64,000 nt of DNA from Rubrolithibacter danxiaensis (GCF_047272945.1 NZ_JBKOPS010000009.1:1-64000), one strand, 5' to 3'. Shown: positions 1 to 8,561, numbered from the stretch's first letter. Notes: a model not told the origin generated them from the sequence alone. Program-made: numbers and translations.

Positions 1-167
1 CGAATACGGATCGACAGATCAGTTGAAAAAGGATATAAAAGACTATATCTGTTACTACAATAAAAAGCGAATAAAACTGAATTTAAATGGAATGAGCCCA
101 ATGGAATATCGAGCTCATTATTACAAATCTAATAACTAAATTCGTCCAAACTTTTGGGGGCAGTCCA
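1..167 (+). mobile_element. right end of an IS3-family insertion sequence
   Basis: Only the 3' part of the element is inside the window. It consists of the end of the transposase reading frame (stop at 137-139) followed by a terminal inverted repeat at 144-167 that reads, on the minus strand, TGGACTGCCCCCAAAAGTTT and onward. A TGGACTG...CCCC start is typical of IS3-family (IS150-like) ends. The outer boundary is placed at 167 because the TGGA/TCCA tip ends there; the target duplication cannot be checked because the left end is outside the window. The element sits about 40 bp downstream of the ffh stop codon, on the opposite strand. Confidence 0.8.
2..139 (+). CDS. IS3-family transposase OrfB, C-terminal fragment (5' end outside window)
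   Basis: The frame opens at base 2 and encodes 45 residues ending in a stop at 137-139. The visible sequence contains YYNKKRIKLNLNGMSPMEYR, which matches the conserved tail of the DDE integrase (rve) domain of IS3/IS150 OrfB proteins: the YN..R..L..MSP.EYR pattern follows the catalytic glutamate. The catalytic D, D and E residues lie upstream of the window, so activity cannot be judged. The terminal inverted repeat of the element follows directly. Confidence 0.8.
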   Translation, partial: EYGSTDQLKKDIKDYICYYNKKRIKLNLNGMSPMEYRAHYYKSNN

Positions 168-207
168 GTAATGGGCAGGATTTTGTTTTTTTTAAAGAAG
201 CGGATTT

Positions 208-1551
208 CTACCTTTTTCCGAAAGGCATTTTCGGCATTCCACGCATCATTTTTGCCGCGGCCGCCGGATTGCTGAATTGTTTCATCACCTTGCGCATATC
301 ATCAAACTGTTTAATCAGTTTATTTACTTCCTGAATATTAGTTCCGGAGCCTATGGCAATCCGGTTTCTCCTGCTTGGATTTATAGCATCCGGATTTTCT
401 CTTTCGTAAGGCGTCATAGAGCGGATAATAGCTTCTATCGGCTTAAAAGCATTATCATCAATGTCAATATCTTTTATTGCTTTACCAACTCCCGGTATCA
501 TTCCCATCAGATCTTTCATATTACCCATCTTTTTAATCTGCTGGATCTGTCCAAGAAAATCATTAAAGTCGAACTTATTCTTTCTTATTTTTTTCTGAAG
601 TTCTGCTGCCTCTTTTTCATCAAACTGCTGTTGCGCACGTTCAACCAAAGAAACCACATCACCCATTCCAAGTATCCGGGAAGCCATCCTGTCGGGATAG
701 AAAACATCCAGCGCTTCCATCTTTTCGCCCGTACCTATAAATTTAATGGGTTTGTTAACTACCGATTTAATTGACAAGGCGGCCCCTCCCCGGGTATCGC
801 CGTCAAGCTTGGTTAAAACCACACCGGTAAAGTCAAGGCGGTCATTGAAAGCCTTAGCTGTGTTAACGGCGTCCTGGCCGGTCATTGCATCAACAACAAA
901 AAGGATTTCGTTCGGATTAGTGCTTGCCTTTACCGCTGCAATCTCGTTCATCATCTCCTCATCCACAGCCAAACGGCCGGCAGTATCAACAATTACAATA
1001 TTATTTCCGTTCCTTTTTGCTTCTGCAATACCTTCTTTCGCAATGCCAATCGGATCATTGGAAGCTCTGTTTGCGTAAACCGGAACTTCGATCTGCTGTC
1101 CTAAAACTTCCAGCTGGTCAATCGCCGCGGGGCGATAAACGTCGCCAGCAACCAGCAATGGTTTCTTGCCTTTTTTAGTCTTTAAAAAGTTAGCAAGCTT
1201 ACCCGAAAAGGTGGTTTTACCGGCACCATTCAATCCTGCAATAAGAATTACTGTAGGATTTGCAGTAAGTTCAAGTTCTGTAGCAGAGCCTCCCATCAGA
1301 GCCGTAAGCTCATCGTTCATTATTTTGGTAAGAAGCTGGCCTGGTGAAATAGAAGTTAATACGTTTTGCCCAAGGGCTTTTTCCTTTACCTCGTCTGTAA
1401 AAGATTTTGCAGTTTTATAATTTACGTCCGCATCAAGAAGAGCCTTCCGGATCTCCTTCATAGTTTCGGCTACGTTTATTTCTGTTATACTTCCCTGCCC
1501 TTTAAGAACTTTAAAGGCACGGTCTAATTTATCCTGTAAATTTTCGAACAT
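208..1551 (-). CDS. ffh: signal recognition particle protein Ffh (SRP54)
   Basis: GTPase subunit of the signal recognition particle; it binds SRP RNA and signal sequences of nascent membrane proteins and docks with FtsY. The 447-residue length is normal. The N domain covers about 1-90. The G domain shows G1 GLNGAGKTT (106-114), G3 DTAGR (189-193), G4 TKLD (247-250) and a GTGE motif (273-276). The methionine-rich M domain occupies about 325-447 and ends MRGMPKMPFGKR. The start is the ATG at 1549-1551. A TAAATTTG box lies 26 bp upstream on the minus strand (1577-1584). The IS3-family end lies just beyond the stop but does not interrupt the gene. Confidence 0.98.
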   Translation of the reverse strand: MFENLQDKLDRAFKVLKGQGSITEINVAETMKEIRKALLDADVNYKTAKSFTDEVKEKALGQNVLTSISPGQLLTKIMNDELTALMGGSATELELTANPTVILIAGLNGAGKTTFSGKLANFLKTKKGKKPLLVAGDVYRPAAIDQLEVLGQQIEVPVYANRASNDPIGIAKEGIAEAKRNGNNIVIVDTAGRLAVDEEMMNEIAAVKASTNPNEILFVVDAMTGQDAVNTAKAFNDRLDFTGVVLTKLDGDTRGGAALSIKSVVNKPIKFIGTGEKMEALDVFYPDRMASRILGMGDVVSLVERAQQQFDEKEAAELQKKIRKNKFDFNDFLGQIQQIKKMGNMKDLMGMIPGVGKAIKDIDIDDNAFKPIEAIIRSMTPYERENPDAINPSRRNRIAIGSGTNIQEVNKLIKQFDDMRKVMKQFSNPAAAAKMMRGMPKMPFGKR

Positions 1552-1576
1552 CGTAATAATCAGCTTAAATAGCCAG

Positions 1577-1584
1577 CAAATTTA
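1577..1584 (-). promoter_or_regulatory. candidate Bacteroidota -7 element for ffh
   Basis: The minus strand reads TAAATTTG, an exact match to the TAnnTTTG -7 consensus of the primary sigma factor in Bacteroidota. It lies 26 bp before the ffh ATG. No clear TTTG -33 element was seen at the usual spacing. Confidence 0.45.
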
Positions 1585-1628
1585 AGATTTAATGACGAAA
1601 TAAACGGATATATGTTTTACTGAAGTGG

Positions 1629-2624
1629 TTAATTCGGCGGGAATTTATATGCAAGCCCTAAAGACAACGCCTGGCTTGCCTGTATCTTTGTACTTGCATC
1701 ATCATCGTACACAGCAATGGCATTAATACCTACATTTACAAACCGGGTAATATTGGCTGTAAGCAGAAAGTCAAGGCGGTGGTCTATATTTCCCAGTTTT
1801 TCGTAATTGGCAAACAGAGAGTACCTTGACTTAAGGTTAATGTTGCTTGCAATATTTTTATCAATACTTGCAACTACTTGCAAAGCCAGCTCGTTTCTGA
1901 AAGACTTTCCCGGTTCAACCCCGTAATTTTTAGGATTGGTAAGATAGAGATCATTATCAAGCACAAAAGTTTGACGGGCAGTTCCTGTACCCAACCGAAG
2001 CCAGAAATATTTGGATGGCTTGTACTCAAATCCTAAAGATTCTGTAAGATATCCCGGTGACATGAATCCTGAAATTAAAGTCCTCGTCTCATTTCCCACA
2101 CTGTCTTTTCCGAAGTTATATCCTCTGTCAAACTGCGATTCGAAGCTAACGGAGCCGAAAAAGTTCCAGTTTTTAGATACCTTGAGTGCAAGTTTATTAT
2201 CCCAGAAAATCCGGTCGTTGGTTTTACGCTCCAGCTGGTCACGGTTTTTTAGTTTACCGTATTGCAATACCACTTCTGATACGTAATTGCGATCTTCTTT
2301 GGTGTAATCTACCTTGTAATTGAAATTAGTTCCGAGGGCAATGGAATTTACTCCACCTCCGCTCCAGTTATTACTAAATGCTGCCTGGTTTAAGTTTATA
2401 CCAAAAGCAATCCAGTTCTTCCAGTAATTTACTTTAATGTCCAGTTCTTTCTCCGGAATTTGTACCGGCACAATCTGTAAAACAGGCTGCCTTACCGGAA
2501 GTGCATTCTTTTTTGGATATTGCCGCAAATTACTCAGATCAACAGAATCTTGCTGAGCCTTCTCCTGGGCATAACAAAAAGAAACAGCAGTTAAAGAAAT
2601 GATAAGCAGCGTTTTCCAAAACAT
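1629..2624 (-). CDS. DUF3078 outer-membrane protein
   Basis: This 331-residue protein has an N-terminal signal peptide (hydrophobic to about residue 19, cleavage after CYA). The mature part starts with a linker rich in Q and P. The segment around residues 68-90 (WKNWIAFGINLNQAAFSNNW) is the hallmark of DUF3078, a Bacteroidota family predicted to form an outer-membrane beta barrel. Alternating aromatic and polar strands run to the end, which finishes with a short LAYKFPPN strand as expected for a barrel. The function of the family is not known. It sits alone between ffh and the next minus-strand operon. Confidence 0.8.
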   Translation of the reverse strand: MFWKTLLIISLTAVSFCYAQEKAQQDSVDLSNLRQYPKKNALPVRQPVLQIVPVQIPEKELDIKVNYWKNWIAFGINLNQAAFSNNWSGGGVNSIALGTNFNYKVDYTKEDRNYVSEVVLQYGKLKNRDQLERKTNDRIFWDNKLALKVSKNWNFFGSVSFESQFDRGYNFGKDSVGNETRTLISGFMSPGYLTESLGFEYKPSKYFWLRLGTGTARQTFVLDNDLYLTNPKNYGVEPGKSFRNELALQVVASIDKNIASNINLKSRYSLFANYEKLGNIDHRLDFLLTANITRFVNVGINAIAVYDDDASTKIQASQALSLGLAYKFPPN

Positions 2625-2689
2625 CGCAGCAAAGAAACTGAAAATAGCTGTTTTTTAAAAGGCAATTTCGTCTAAAACGTAAAAATGTA

Positions 2690-3013
2690 TCAGAAATAAT
2701 GCAGCCAGGCCCATAATTTCCGGCTTTTTATATACCGTAATTTTTTCTCTTCGGCATAGGCTTCTTTCTCAAAAACTATATTCATGTACGCTTTAAAATG
2801 ATTCTTAAAACGAAGCAGGTTGACTATATAATTTAATAGATACAGCAGGTAAAAAGGAATAATCAACAATTCGAGTTGCTGAATTAAATGAATTTTTTCG
2901 TGGTTGATAAAAACAGGATCAAGCTTATATTTCTTTTCTTTCAGCAAAATGAACGGAAACAAAGCCATGCCAGGAACCGGTAAGTGCTTTACATGGAGCA
3001 CAGGGAATTTCAT
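2690..3013 (-). CDS. small membrane-associated protein with an HExxH motif
   Basis: A 107-residue protein of the type found widely in Bacteroidota without an assigned function. It contains NHEKIH at residues 37-42, which fits the HExxH zinc-peptidase signature, followed by a hydrophobic stretch (about 49-67) and by FEKEAYA at 81-87, where a glutamate could supply a third metal ligand. This arrangement resembles a minimal gluzincin core. The ATG overlaps the stop of the upstream gene as ATGA (3010-3013), so the two genes are very likely co-translated. Proteolytic activity is inferred from the motif alone. Confidence 0.6.
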   Translation of the reverse strand: MKFPVLHVKHLPVPGMALFPFILLKEKKYKLDPVFINHEKIHLIQQLELLIIPFYLLYLLNYIVNLLRFKNHFKAYMNIVFEKEAYAEEKKLRYIKSRKLWAWLHYF

Positions 3014-3753
3014 GGAGCCTTCTTAAGGGATGGAAGCCGGTATGCTCCCGGATTAGCTACATATCTTTGATAACTCTCCTTTATAAATTTAATCAGCGCA
3101 TAATCATTGGCTTCCAGTATAAAGTAATACGATGGCCGGTACTGCGACATAAAATCCTCCAGTTCTTTATCTTTTAAGCCCGTTGTATTGCTTACCAGTT
3201 TTTTTGTATAGCGGTAATCAATAAGTGCTTCCCGATAATCTCTTTCTATTATTTCCTGTAAAAAACGGGCATGTTTCCCTTCTTTACTCAATAAACTGAA
3301 TAGTGCATCTATACTTAATCCGGCCCCTCCCGGACCAACTGATAACAGGTCTTTAGAATTTCCTTTACGGTAGATATCATTGTAAGCTGCCTGATTTTCT
3401 TCCAGCTTCTTTTGAGGAGACTTCAGGGAATCTCTTACTATTACTTCTTTTAGCCGAATGCTTGTGCGTTTTAAGTAAAAAAGAACCGTATTCTCTGTTT
3501 TTACCGTTGTTGTATCCACGGCATAACCTTCAAGAGCGGCAATAAGCGTATCGCCCTTCAGGGCTTTCATTGAAAACTCGCCCTTTAAGTTATTAAATAC
3601 GCCCTTGTCTGTACGTGTGTTGTAAATAAAAACCCGTGTTATTCTTTGTTTGGTGTCTTTGTCGAAAACAATGCCCTGCACGGTAGTTTGCTGCGCTAAA
3701 AGATCAGCTGCGCAAATTAAAACAAAGCATAATACTAAAAGAAGTTTCTTCAA
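3010..3753 (-). CDS. secreted protein with carboxypeptidase-regulatory-like (CarboxypepD_reg) domain
   Basis: The 247-residue product begins with a signal peptide (MKKLLLVLCFVLICAADLLA). Residues about 22-95 (TTVQGIVFDKDTKQRITRVF and onward) form a carboxypeptidase-regulatory-like beta-sandwich, a domain often found at the start of TonB-dependent receptors and as a surface-protein module in this phylum. The rest is charged, likely helical and unassigned. The only in-frame start that keeps the signal peptide is TTG at 3751-3753. The stop overlaps the ATG of the HExxH protein by four bases, which links the two functionally, perhaps as a secreted partner and a membrane peptidase-like protein. 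Confidence 0.6.
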   Translation of the reverse strand: MKKLLLVLCFVLICAADLLAQQTTVQGIVFDKDTKQRITRVFIYNTRTDKGVFNNLKGEFSMKALKGDTLIAALEGYAVDTTTVKTENTVLFYLKRTSIRLKEVIVRDSLKSPQKKLEENQAAYNDIYRKGNSKDLLSVGPGGAGLSIDALFSLLSKEGKHARFLQEIIERDYREALIDYRYTKKLVSNTTGLKDKELEDFMSQYRPSYYFILEANDYALIKFIKESYQRYVANPGAYRLPSLKKAP

Positions 3754-3812
3754 AACGGCTTAAAACTAACTAATCGGTTTTTATTAAAAACCAATTTAAC
3801 AAACATTAACAA

Positions 3813-4628
3813 TTATTTAGAAACAAGCAATAATTGTCCCAGTTTGATATCCGTATTTTGAATGCCGTTCAAAATCTTGATCTCTTCTACTGTTAAAGCA
3901 AATCTTTTGCTGATAGAATAGAGCGTATCGCCTTGTTTAACTTCGTATATTTTCATTGCAACAGGCGTTTTTTCCGGCTCCTGTGCTTTTGATACCGGAG
4001 GTTTAGAATTTATTTCGTCCATTACCCGATCTTCGCGTTTAGCTTTTGCTAAAACAGTTTCTTTCTTATCATACTGATCAAGGCCGTATCTCTCAATCAG
4101 GCCGATAAGAAGTTCAGGATATTTTGGATTTGTGGCATAACCCGCCTGTTTTAATCCGTAAGCCCATCCGCGATAATCATCTTTATCCATTTCGAATAAA
4201 AACGCGTAACGCTTGCGTTTAAGAAATTCAGAATGATCCCTGAAGGATTCTTCGGGATTGTTATAGACGCGGAAACATTCATCCAGCTGGTCGTCATCTC
4301 TCAAAATAGTTGGGCCTCTCCAGTCCGAATTACATTTTATACCGAAATGATTATTGGCTTCCCGTGCAAGTGTACTATTTCCGTTTGCAGATTCAAGTAA
4401 TCCCTGGGCCAGCGTAATACTTGCAGGAATCCCATACAAGTTCATTTCTTCCGCAGCAATACCTTTAAACCGATTAATATACTCTTCGGCAGAAGTGCGG
4501 TTAATAAGAACTGTTTCTCCAAAGACCTTTCGAACCCGCTGTGCCGGTTGGTTTGCTTTTAAAGTAGTTTTTCTGCTGCTGCAAGAAGTTAAAAGAGCTA
4601 AACCAATTAACAGAATAAATAGTCTCAT
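3813..4628 (-). CDS. lipoprotein glucosaminidase (GH73) with LysM domain
   Basis: Predicted peptidoglycan hydrolase of 271 residues. An N-terminal lipoprotein signal ends in LLTSC (Cys 16). The glucosaminidase domain (about 45-190) contains LAQGLLESANGNS with the likely catalytic Glu 79, followed by NNHFGIKC. A single LysM domain (about 227-270) begins YEVKQGDTLYSISKRF and would bind peptidoglycan glycan strands. The ATG at 4626-4628 is preferred over a TTG one codon upstream. The gene follows a paralogue by a few bases in the same operon. The first half of the linker is basic; no further domain was seen. Confidence 0.85.
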   Translation of the reverse strand: MRLFILLIGLALLTSCSSRKTTLKANQPAQRVRKVFGETVLINRTSAEEYINRFKGIAAEEMNLYGIPASITLAQGLLESANGNSTLAREANNHFGIKCNSDWRGPTILRDDDQLDECFRVYNNPEESFRDHSEFLKRKRYAFLFEMDKDDYRGWAYGLKQAGYATNPKYPELLIGLIERYGLDQYDKKETVLAKAKREDRVMDEINSKPPVSKAQEPEKTPVAMKIYEVKQGDTLYSISKRFALTVEEIKILNGIQNTDIKLGQLLLVSK

Positions 4629-4636
4629 CAAATAAA

Positions 4637-5308
4637 TTATATTTTTAATCGCTGTCCGGGCTTCAACCTGCTCGTCTGCAAGCCATTGTTTTTTTGAATG
4701 CTTGCTACCGTAGTTTTAAACCTTTTTGCTATTGTTGACAGCGTATCGCCCGCCTTTACTTCGTACACAATTATTTTAGGTGCAGGTGTGTTTATCTTTA
4801 CTTCCGTAGTTTGTACTGCCGGAACTTCATCGGCAGGTTTATCATACTGATACAATTTATATTTTTTTATAATTGCAACAACCTGGCTGGCCCAGGTACC
4901 GCTTCTTGCATAGCCTGCTTTTTGAATCCCGTAAACCCATTTTTTATAATGGGAGGCTCCTAACTTTTCAAACAGCGGATCTAAAGTGCTTCGCCTTTTC
5001 ATAAAGCTTACAAAATCTTCATACGAATCGTCTACGCTTTCGTATCCCTTATAGGCCGATTTTATTTTTGTACTTGAGTTAGCTCCTTTAATTCCGAAGT
5101 GATTGTTAAGATTGCGGGCAATTTTACTGTTGCCGCTGGCAGATTCATGAATGGCAATCCCTAAAATTATACTGGCAGGAATTCCATGCTCGTCCATTAA
5201 ACGTATGGCTGCATCTTTGTATGATTCTACATATTTGCTTGCAGCCGACTGCCCGAAGGTAATGCCTGATGTAAACACCAGGAATACTGTGATCAATCGT
5301 TTTAACAT
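4637..5308 (-). CDS. secreted glucosaminidase (GH73) with LysM domain
   Basis: A second peptidoglycan hydrolase of the same design as its downstream neighbour but with an ordinary signal peptide (cleavage near residue 20, FGQ|S) rather than a lipobox. The glucosaminidase domain (about 25-160) has ILGIAIHESASGNS with the likely catalytic Glu 55 and NNHFGIKG. The LysM domain (about 180-223) starts YEVKAGDTLSTIAKRF. The two proteins share layout and motifs and most likely arose by tandem duplication, giving one membrane-anchored and one soluble periplasmic form. The start lies one base after the stop of the O-methyltransferase gene. Confidence 0.85.
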   Translation of the reverse strand: MLKRLITVFLVFTSGITFGQSAASKYVESYKDAAIRLMDEHGIPASIILGIAIHESASGNSKIARNLNNHFGIKGANSSTKIKSAYKGYESVDDSYEDFVSFMKRRSTLDPLFEKLGASHYKKWVYGIQKAGYARSGTWASQVVAIIKKYKLYQYDKPADEVPAVQTTEVKINTPAPKIIVYEVKAGDTLSTIAKRFKTTVASIQKNNGLQTSRLKPGQRLKI

Positions 5309-5309
5309 A

Positions 5310-5945
5310 CTATTGAATTTTACGAATTATAAAAAGACCATCCCGTACAGGTAAAATCAATTTCTCTGCACGTTTATCGTCCGTTACTTTTTTGTTGAAA
5401 TTGTTGATGGCAGCAGTATCAGAATCATTTTCAGAAACCACCTTACCCTTCCATAACACATTATCAACTATTATAAGCCCTCCAATACGCAGTTTTTCAA
5501 AAGTAAGGTCATAATACGAAGAATTATTCTTTTTATCAGCATCGATAAAAACAAGATCAAATGTTTCTTCGAGTGCAGGGATAATAGTTAATGCATTCCC
5601 GATATGATACCTGATTTTTGAATTCAAACCCGACTGATTAAAATATTCTTTAACCCGATCCTCAAGTTCTTCATTAATATCAATGGTATGAATTATGCCA
5701 TCGGAAGATAGACCTTCGGCTAATGAAAGTGTTGCGTAACCGGTAAAAGTTCCAACTTCAAGTATCCGCCTTGGCTGGATAATTTTAGATAAGAAACTTA
5801 GAAGACGGCCCTGAAAATGTCCTGACAGCATACGTGCCATGGGGACTTTCAGGTTCGTTTCCCGGTTAATGTGCTGGAGTAATTCCGGCTCCGGATCGCA
5901 ATGTTGTTCCAGATAATTCCGGATAGCATCGTTCAGGAGTTCCAT
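5310..5945 (-). CDS. class I SAM-dependent O-methyltransferase
   Basis: The 211-residue protein belongs to the catechol O-methyltransferase-like family (methyltransferase family 3). Motif I is ILEVGTFTGYATLSLAEG (61-78), followed by TIDINEE (88-93) and the metal-binding motif DLVFIDADKKN (130-140). Members transfer methyl groups from S-adenosylmethionine to catechol-like hydroxyls in the cytoplasm; the substrate here is not apparent. It is the first gene of a minus-strand operon with two glucosaminidases, which does not suggest a shared pathway. A TATCTTTG box lies only five bases before the ATG. Confidence 0.88.
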   Translation of the reverse strand: MELLNDAIRNYLEQHCDPEPELLQHINRETNLKVPMARMLSGHFQGRLLSFLSKIIQPRRILEVGTFTGYATLSLAEGLSSDGIIHTIDINEELEDRVKEYFNQSGLNSKIRYHIGNALTIIPALEETFDLVFIDADKKNNSSYYDLTFEKLRIGGLIIVDNVLWKGKVVSENDSDTAAINNFNKKVTDDKRAEKLILPVRDGLFIIRKIQ

Positions 5946-5949
5946 CCTG

Positions 5950-5957
5950 CAAAGATA
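5950..5957 (-). promoter_or_regulatory. candidate -7 element giving a near-leaderless transcript
   Basis: The minus strand reads TATCTTTG, an exact TAnnTTTG match, ending five bases before the ATG at 5945. If used, transcription would begin at or within a few bases of the start codon. Confidence 0.5.
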
Positions 5958-6060
5958 TATATTTTTGTTTTTACAAATTAAGCATGTCTCTTCCTGTTGA
6001 TCATGAGCAGGTTAACGTTTTATTTCACACAATTTGTCTCAACAGTACTATGATTAAAAT

Positions 6061-7194
6061 TTAAACCCGAACATAAATTTTCTTCCTGTCTAAAATCCAG
6101 CCGATGCTCCAGCACAATAACATATAAAAAAGTGCAAAAAGTAAAGAGCCGAGCGGGCCGGGGGCAATAGTTTGAAAAACATTGATCCCTAACCATTTAA
6201 ACAAGCCGGTGTGAGGTGCTACTGTTATCATGTAGGCAACTACTACCAGTATTTCTGATAATAAGTAAATGAACAGCGGATTTTTACCAAAAACTACGAA
6301 GAAGCGGGACCAGTTTGCCGGATTCCAGAATTTTATTTCCAGCAAGTAAATTAATGCTGAAATTATAACCAGGTCTAAACCGGTGGTAAGTAAAACAAAA
6401 GAGCTGGACCATAATTTTTTATTGATCGGAAAAACGCTGTTCCAGCAGATGGCCAGAAAAATCAGCACAAAGCCAGCCAGCATTAATTTCGTTGTTGTTT
6501 CGTAGCCTTTTCCTTTTTCCTGAATAAACTTACCCGCATAATAACCGATTATCACATTTACTATAGCCGGCAGTGTGCTTAAGATTCCTTCGGGATCAAA
6601 AGCTACTCCTTCACCATGATATAAGTGGCTATCGCCTAATACAAATTTATCAAGATACGTTCCGGCATTGCCAAGCATACTTAACGGATCGACAGGATTT
6701 CCAAAAGCCAGCAGTATAACCCAATATCCTACCAATAGCAAGGCGCTTACCACGTATACTGTTTTTGTTGACAGGTAATGGATCATTAAGGAAGCAAAGC
6801 AATAGCACAATGCAATCCGCTGCAATACGCCCATTATACGTGTTTCACTAATCGGAGCAAGGGTAATATGTCCCTCATGTATTCTGAAAAACGGGAACCA
6901 GTATGAAAGATATCCTAATAAAAAGATCAGGATTGTTCTTTTAAATATTTTAGATAATACTGCTGCATCTCCAATTGCTTTATACTTTTTCATTGAAAAG
7001 CTCATTGCATTACCAACGGCAAACAGAAAGGATGGGAAAACAAGGTCTGTAGGTGTAAAACCATGCCAGGCAGCATGCTCTAAGGGAGCAAAAGGTACAG
7101 CGCCGGCACCGGGGGTATTAACAATAATCATGAAACAAATAGTCATGCCCCTGAATACATCCAGGGATAGGAAGCGAGCGTTTGAATTGTCCAT
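6061..7194 (-). CDS. DUF5009 / NagX-like transmembrane acyltransferase
   Basis: A 377-residue polytopic membrane protein with about ten hydrophobic segments. It begins NARFLSLDVFRGMTICFMI, the conserved opening of the family that includes bacterial NagX and human heparan-alpha-glucosaminide N-acetyltransferase (DUF5009/DUF1624 clan). The early loop includes AAWHGFTPTDLVFPSFLF, where the family places a conserved histidine-aspartate region. Family members are thought to move acetyl groups across a membrane to amino sugars; in Bacteroidota they often sit near chitin or GlcNAc use genes, and a GH18 chitinase lies about 1.4 kb away. The substrate is inferred. Confidence 0.82.
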   Translation of the reverse strand: MDNSNARFLSLDVFRGMTICFMIIVNTPGAGAVPFAPLEHAAWHGFTPTDLVFPSFLFAVGNAMSFSMKKYKAIGDAAVLSKIFKRTILIFLLGYLSYWFPFFRIHEGHITLAPISETRIMGVLQRIALCYCFASLMIHYLSTKTVYVVSALLLVGYWVILLAFGNPVDPLSMLGNAGTYLDKFVLGDSHLYHGEGVAFDPEGILSTLPAIVNVIIGYYAGKFIQEKGKGYETTTKLMLAGFVLIFLAICWNSVFPINKKLWSSSFVLLTTGLDLVIISALIYLLEIKFWNPANWSRFFVVFGKNPLFIYLLSEILVVVAYMITVAPHTGLFKWLGINVFQTIAPGPLGSLLFALFYMLLCWSIGWILDRKKIYVRV

Positions 7195-7305
7195 TAAGAT
7201 TTATCGGTTAGTTGTATGAAGGTAAAAAGTTTTCATTACATTTCATAAGCAGGCTAAGTCTATCCATAGAAAAAACATTATTTATTAACATAAGCTCACT
7301 AAAAG

Positions 7306-7336
7306 TTGGCAGATATTTTTAAAACCTATTTCTTTG
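7306..7336 (+). promoter_or_regulatory. possible promoter upstream of the PagL-like gene
   Basis: A TTG at 7306-7308 is followed 20 bases later by TTTCTTTG (7329-7336), one base from the TAnnTTTG consensus. It would leave a leader of about 75 bases before the ATG at 7416. The call rests on motif similarity only. Confidence 0.3.
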
Positions 7337-7415
7337 CATTTTATTTATTCCTCTCTGTTTAATAGGGGATTACAAGAATTAACGCTATCAAATTACACTA
7401 TTTCGTCAGTGCCGT

Positions 7416-8561
7416 ATGAACAACGCCAGGGGAATTGAAATAAGCTTTATATTACTTTTTCTTTTAAGTTTTTATACTGTAAAAGCACAAAATGCTGCTG
7501 AAATTTCTTCTGATTCCCTGTTCAATAATTCAAATACCAGACATATAAGTTTTGGATTTGAAAGCGGCGGGGTAATGGCTACCACGGGAAAAGCTGAGAA
7601 TCTGTTAAGGGAAATGAAATACTCTGCCATTGACCTGAGATTGGGCTGGCAGGGGAAACAGGATAACATTTATGCTTATCTGCATCATTACCCTGTTTTT
7701 GGTTTTGGCTTAACAAAAGCTGATTTTAATACCAGCGCTGTTGGACAGCCGCTTGCTTTTTATGGTTTTGCAAGTTTACCTGTTGGAGGACGGCATAAAC
7801 GCTACGAAATTGATTTTACGCTGGCTTTGGGTTCGGCGGTTAATTTTAATCCTTTTAATAAAGACAATAATCCTTCTAACCTGCTCATCGGTTCCAGAAT
7901 CACTCAATACTTTGGAATGGGGTTTAACATTGATTACCTGCTTAGTCCTAAATTTTCTATAGGTGTAGGGACTAACCTGAAACATTTTTCAAACGGATCG
8001 TACCAGAAGCCTAACCTTGGAATAAATTTAACTCCTATAAGCGTTACAGCAAAGTATTCTGTGAATAAAAGAATTCTTCCTCCCCGAATGGAAGTTCCCG
8101 TTTTTAAGCCTGTTCATTCCTTTGATATTTATACATCTGTGGGGGGCAAACAATTTGATATTGCAGGCGACCGGTATTTTAAAGGTGCAATCGGATTGTT
8201 TTACATGTATCAAACCCGCTATTCTACCCGGTGGGGAATCGGAACTGAATTATTTTATTCCGGAAGCGGGCCATCACTGGTATCCGGTGATGCTTCGCGT
8301 TTCAGTAAATCTACAAGTATTGCAATTGTTCCTGCTTTCGACTGGCTGCTCACTAAAAATTTATTTGTAGCCTTGGGTACAGGAATTTATTTAAAGAGAA
8401 ATATTGAAAATGACGAACGGACCTTTTTCTACGAAAGCCTGAATCTGAGATACCGTTTTCTCGATCAATTTACCGTTGGAGTGGGTTTAAAAGCCCACGA
8501 AGGTGCAGCCGATTTTTTTGGCTACACTCTTGGCTACAGTTTAATAAAGAAGAGGGAGTAA
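7416..8561 (+). CDS. acyloxyacyl hydrolase / PagL-like lipid A 3-O-deacylase
   Basis: A 381-residue outer-membrane protein with a signal peptide (about 1-25). The N-terminal barrel-like half contains NLKHFSNGSYQKPNLGIN (188-205), in which H190, S192 and N193 match the PagL HxSNG active-site motif. PagL enzymes remove an acyl chain from lipid A at the outer leaflet of the outer membrane. The protein is about twice the length of classic PagL: residues from about 225 on (HSFDIYTSVGGKQFDI and onward) form a second strand-rich region that may be a larger barrel, as is usual for Bacteroidota homologues. The convergent chitinase ends ten bases downstream. Confidence 0.78.
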   Translation: MNNARGIEISFILLFLLSFYTVKAQNAAEISSDSLFNNSNTRHISFGFESGGVMATTGKAENLLREMKYSAIDLRLGWQGKQDNIYAYLHHYPVFGFGLTKADFNTSAVGQPLAFYGFASLPVGGRHKRYEIDFTLALGSAVNFNPFNKDNNPSNLLIGSRITQYFGMGFNIDYLLSPKFSIGVGTNLKHFSNGSYQKPNLGINLTPISVTAKYSVNKRILPPRMEVPVFKPVHSFDIYTSVGGKQFDIAGDRYFKGAIGLFYMYQTRYSTRWGIGTELFYSGSGPSLVSGDASRFSKSTSIAIVPAFDWLLTKNLFVALGTGIYLKRNIENDERTFFYESLNLRYRFLDQFTVGVGLKAHEGAADFFGYTLGYSLIKKRE

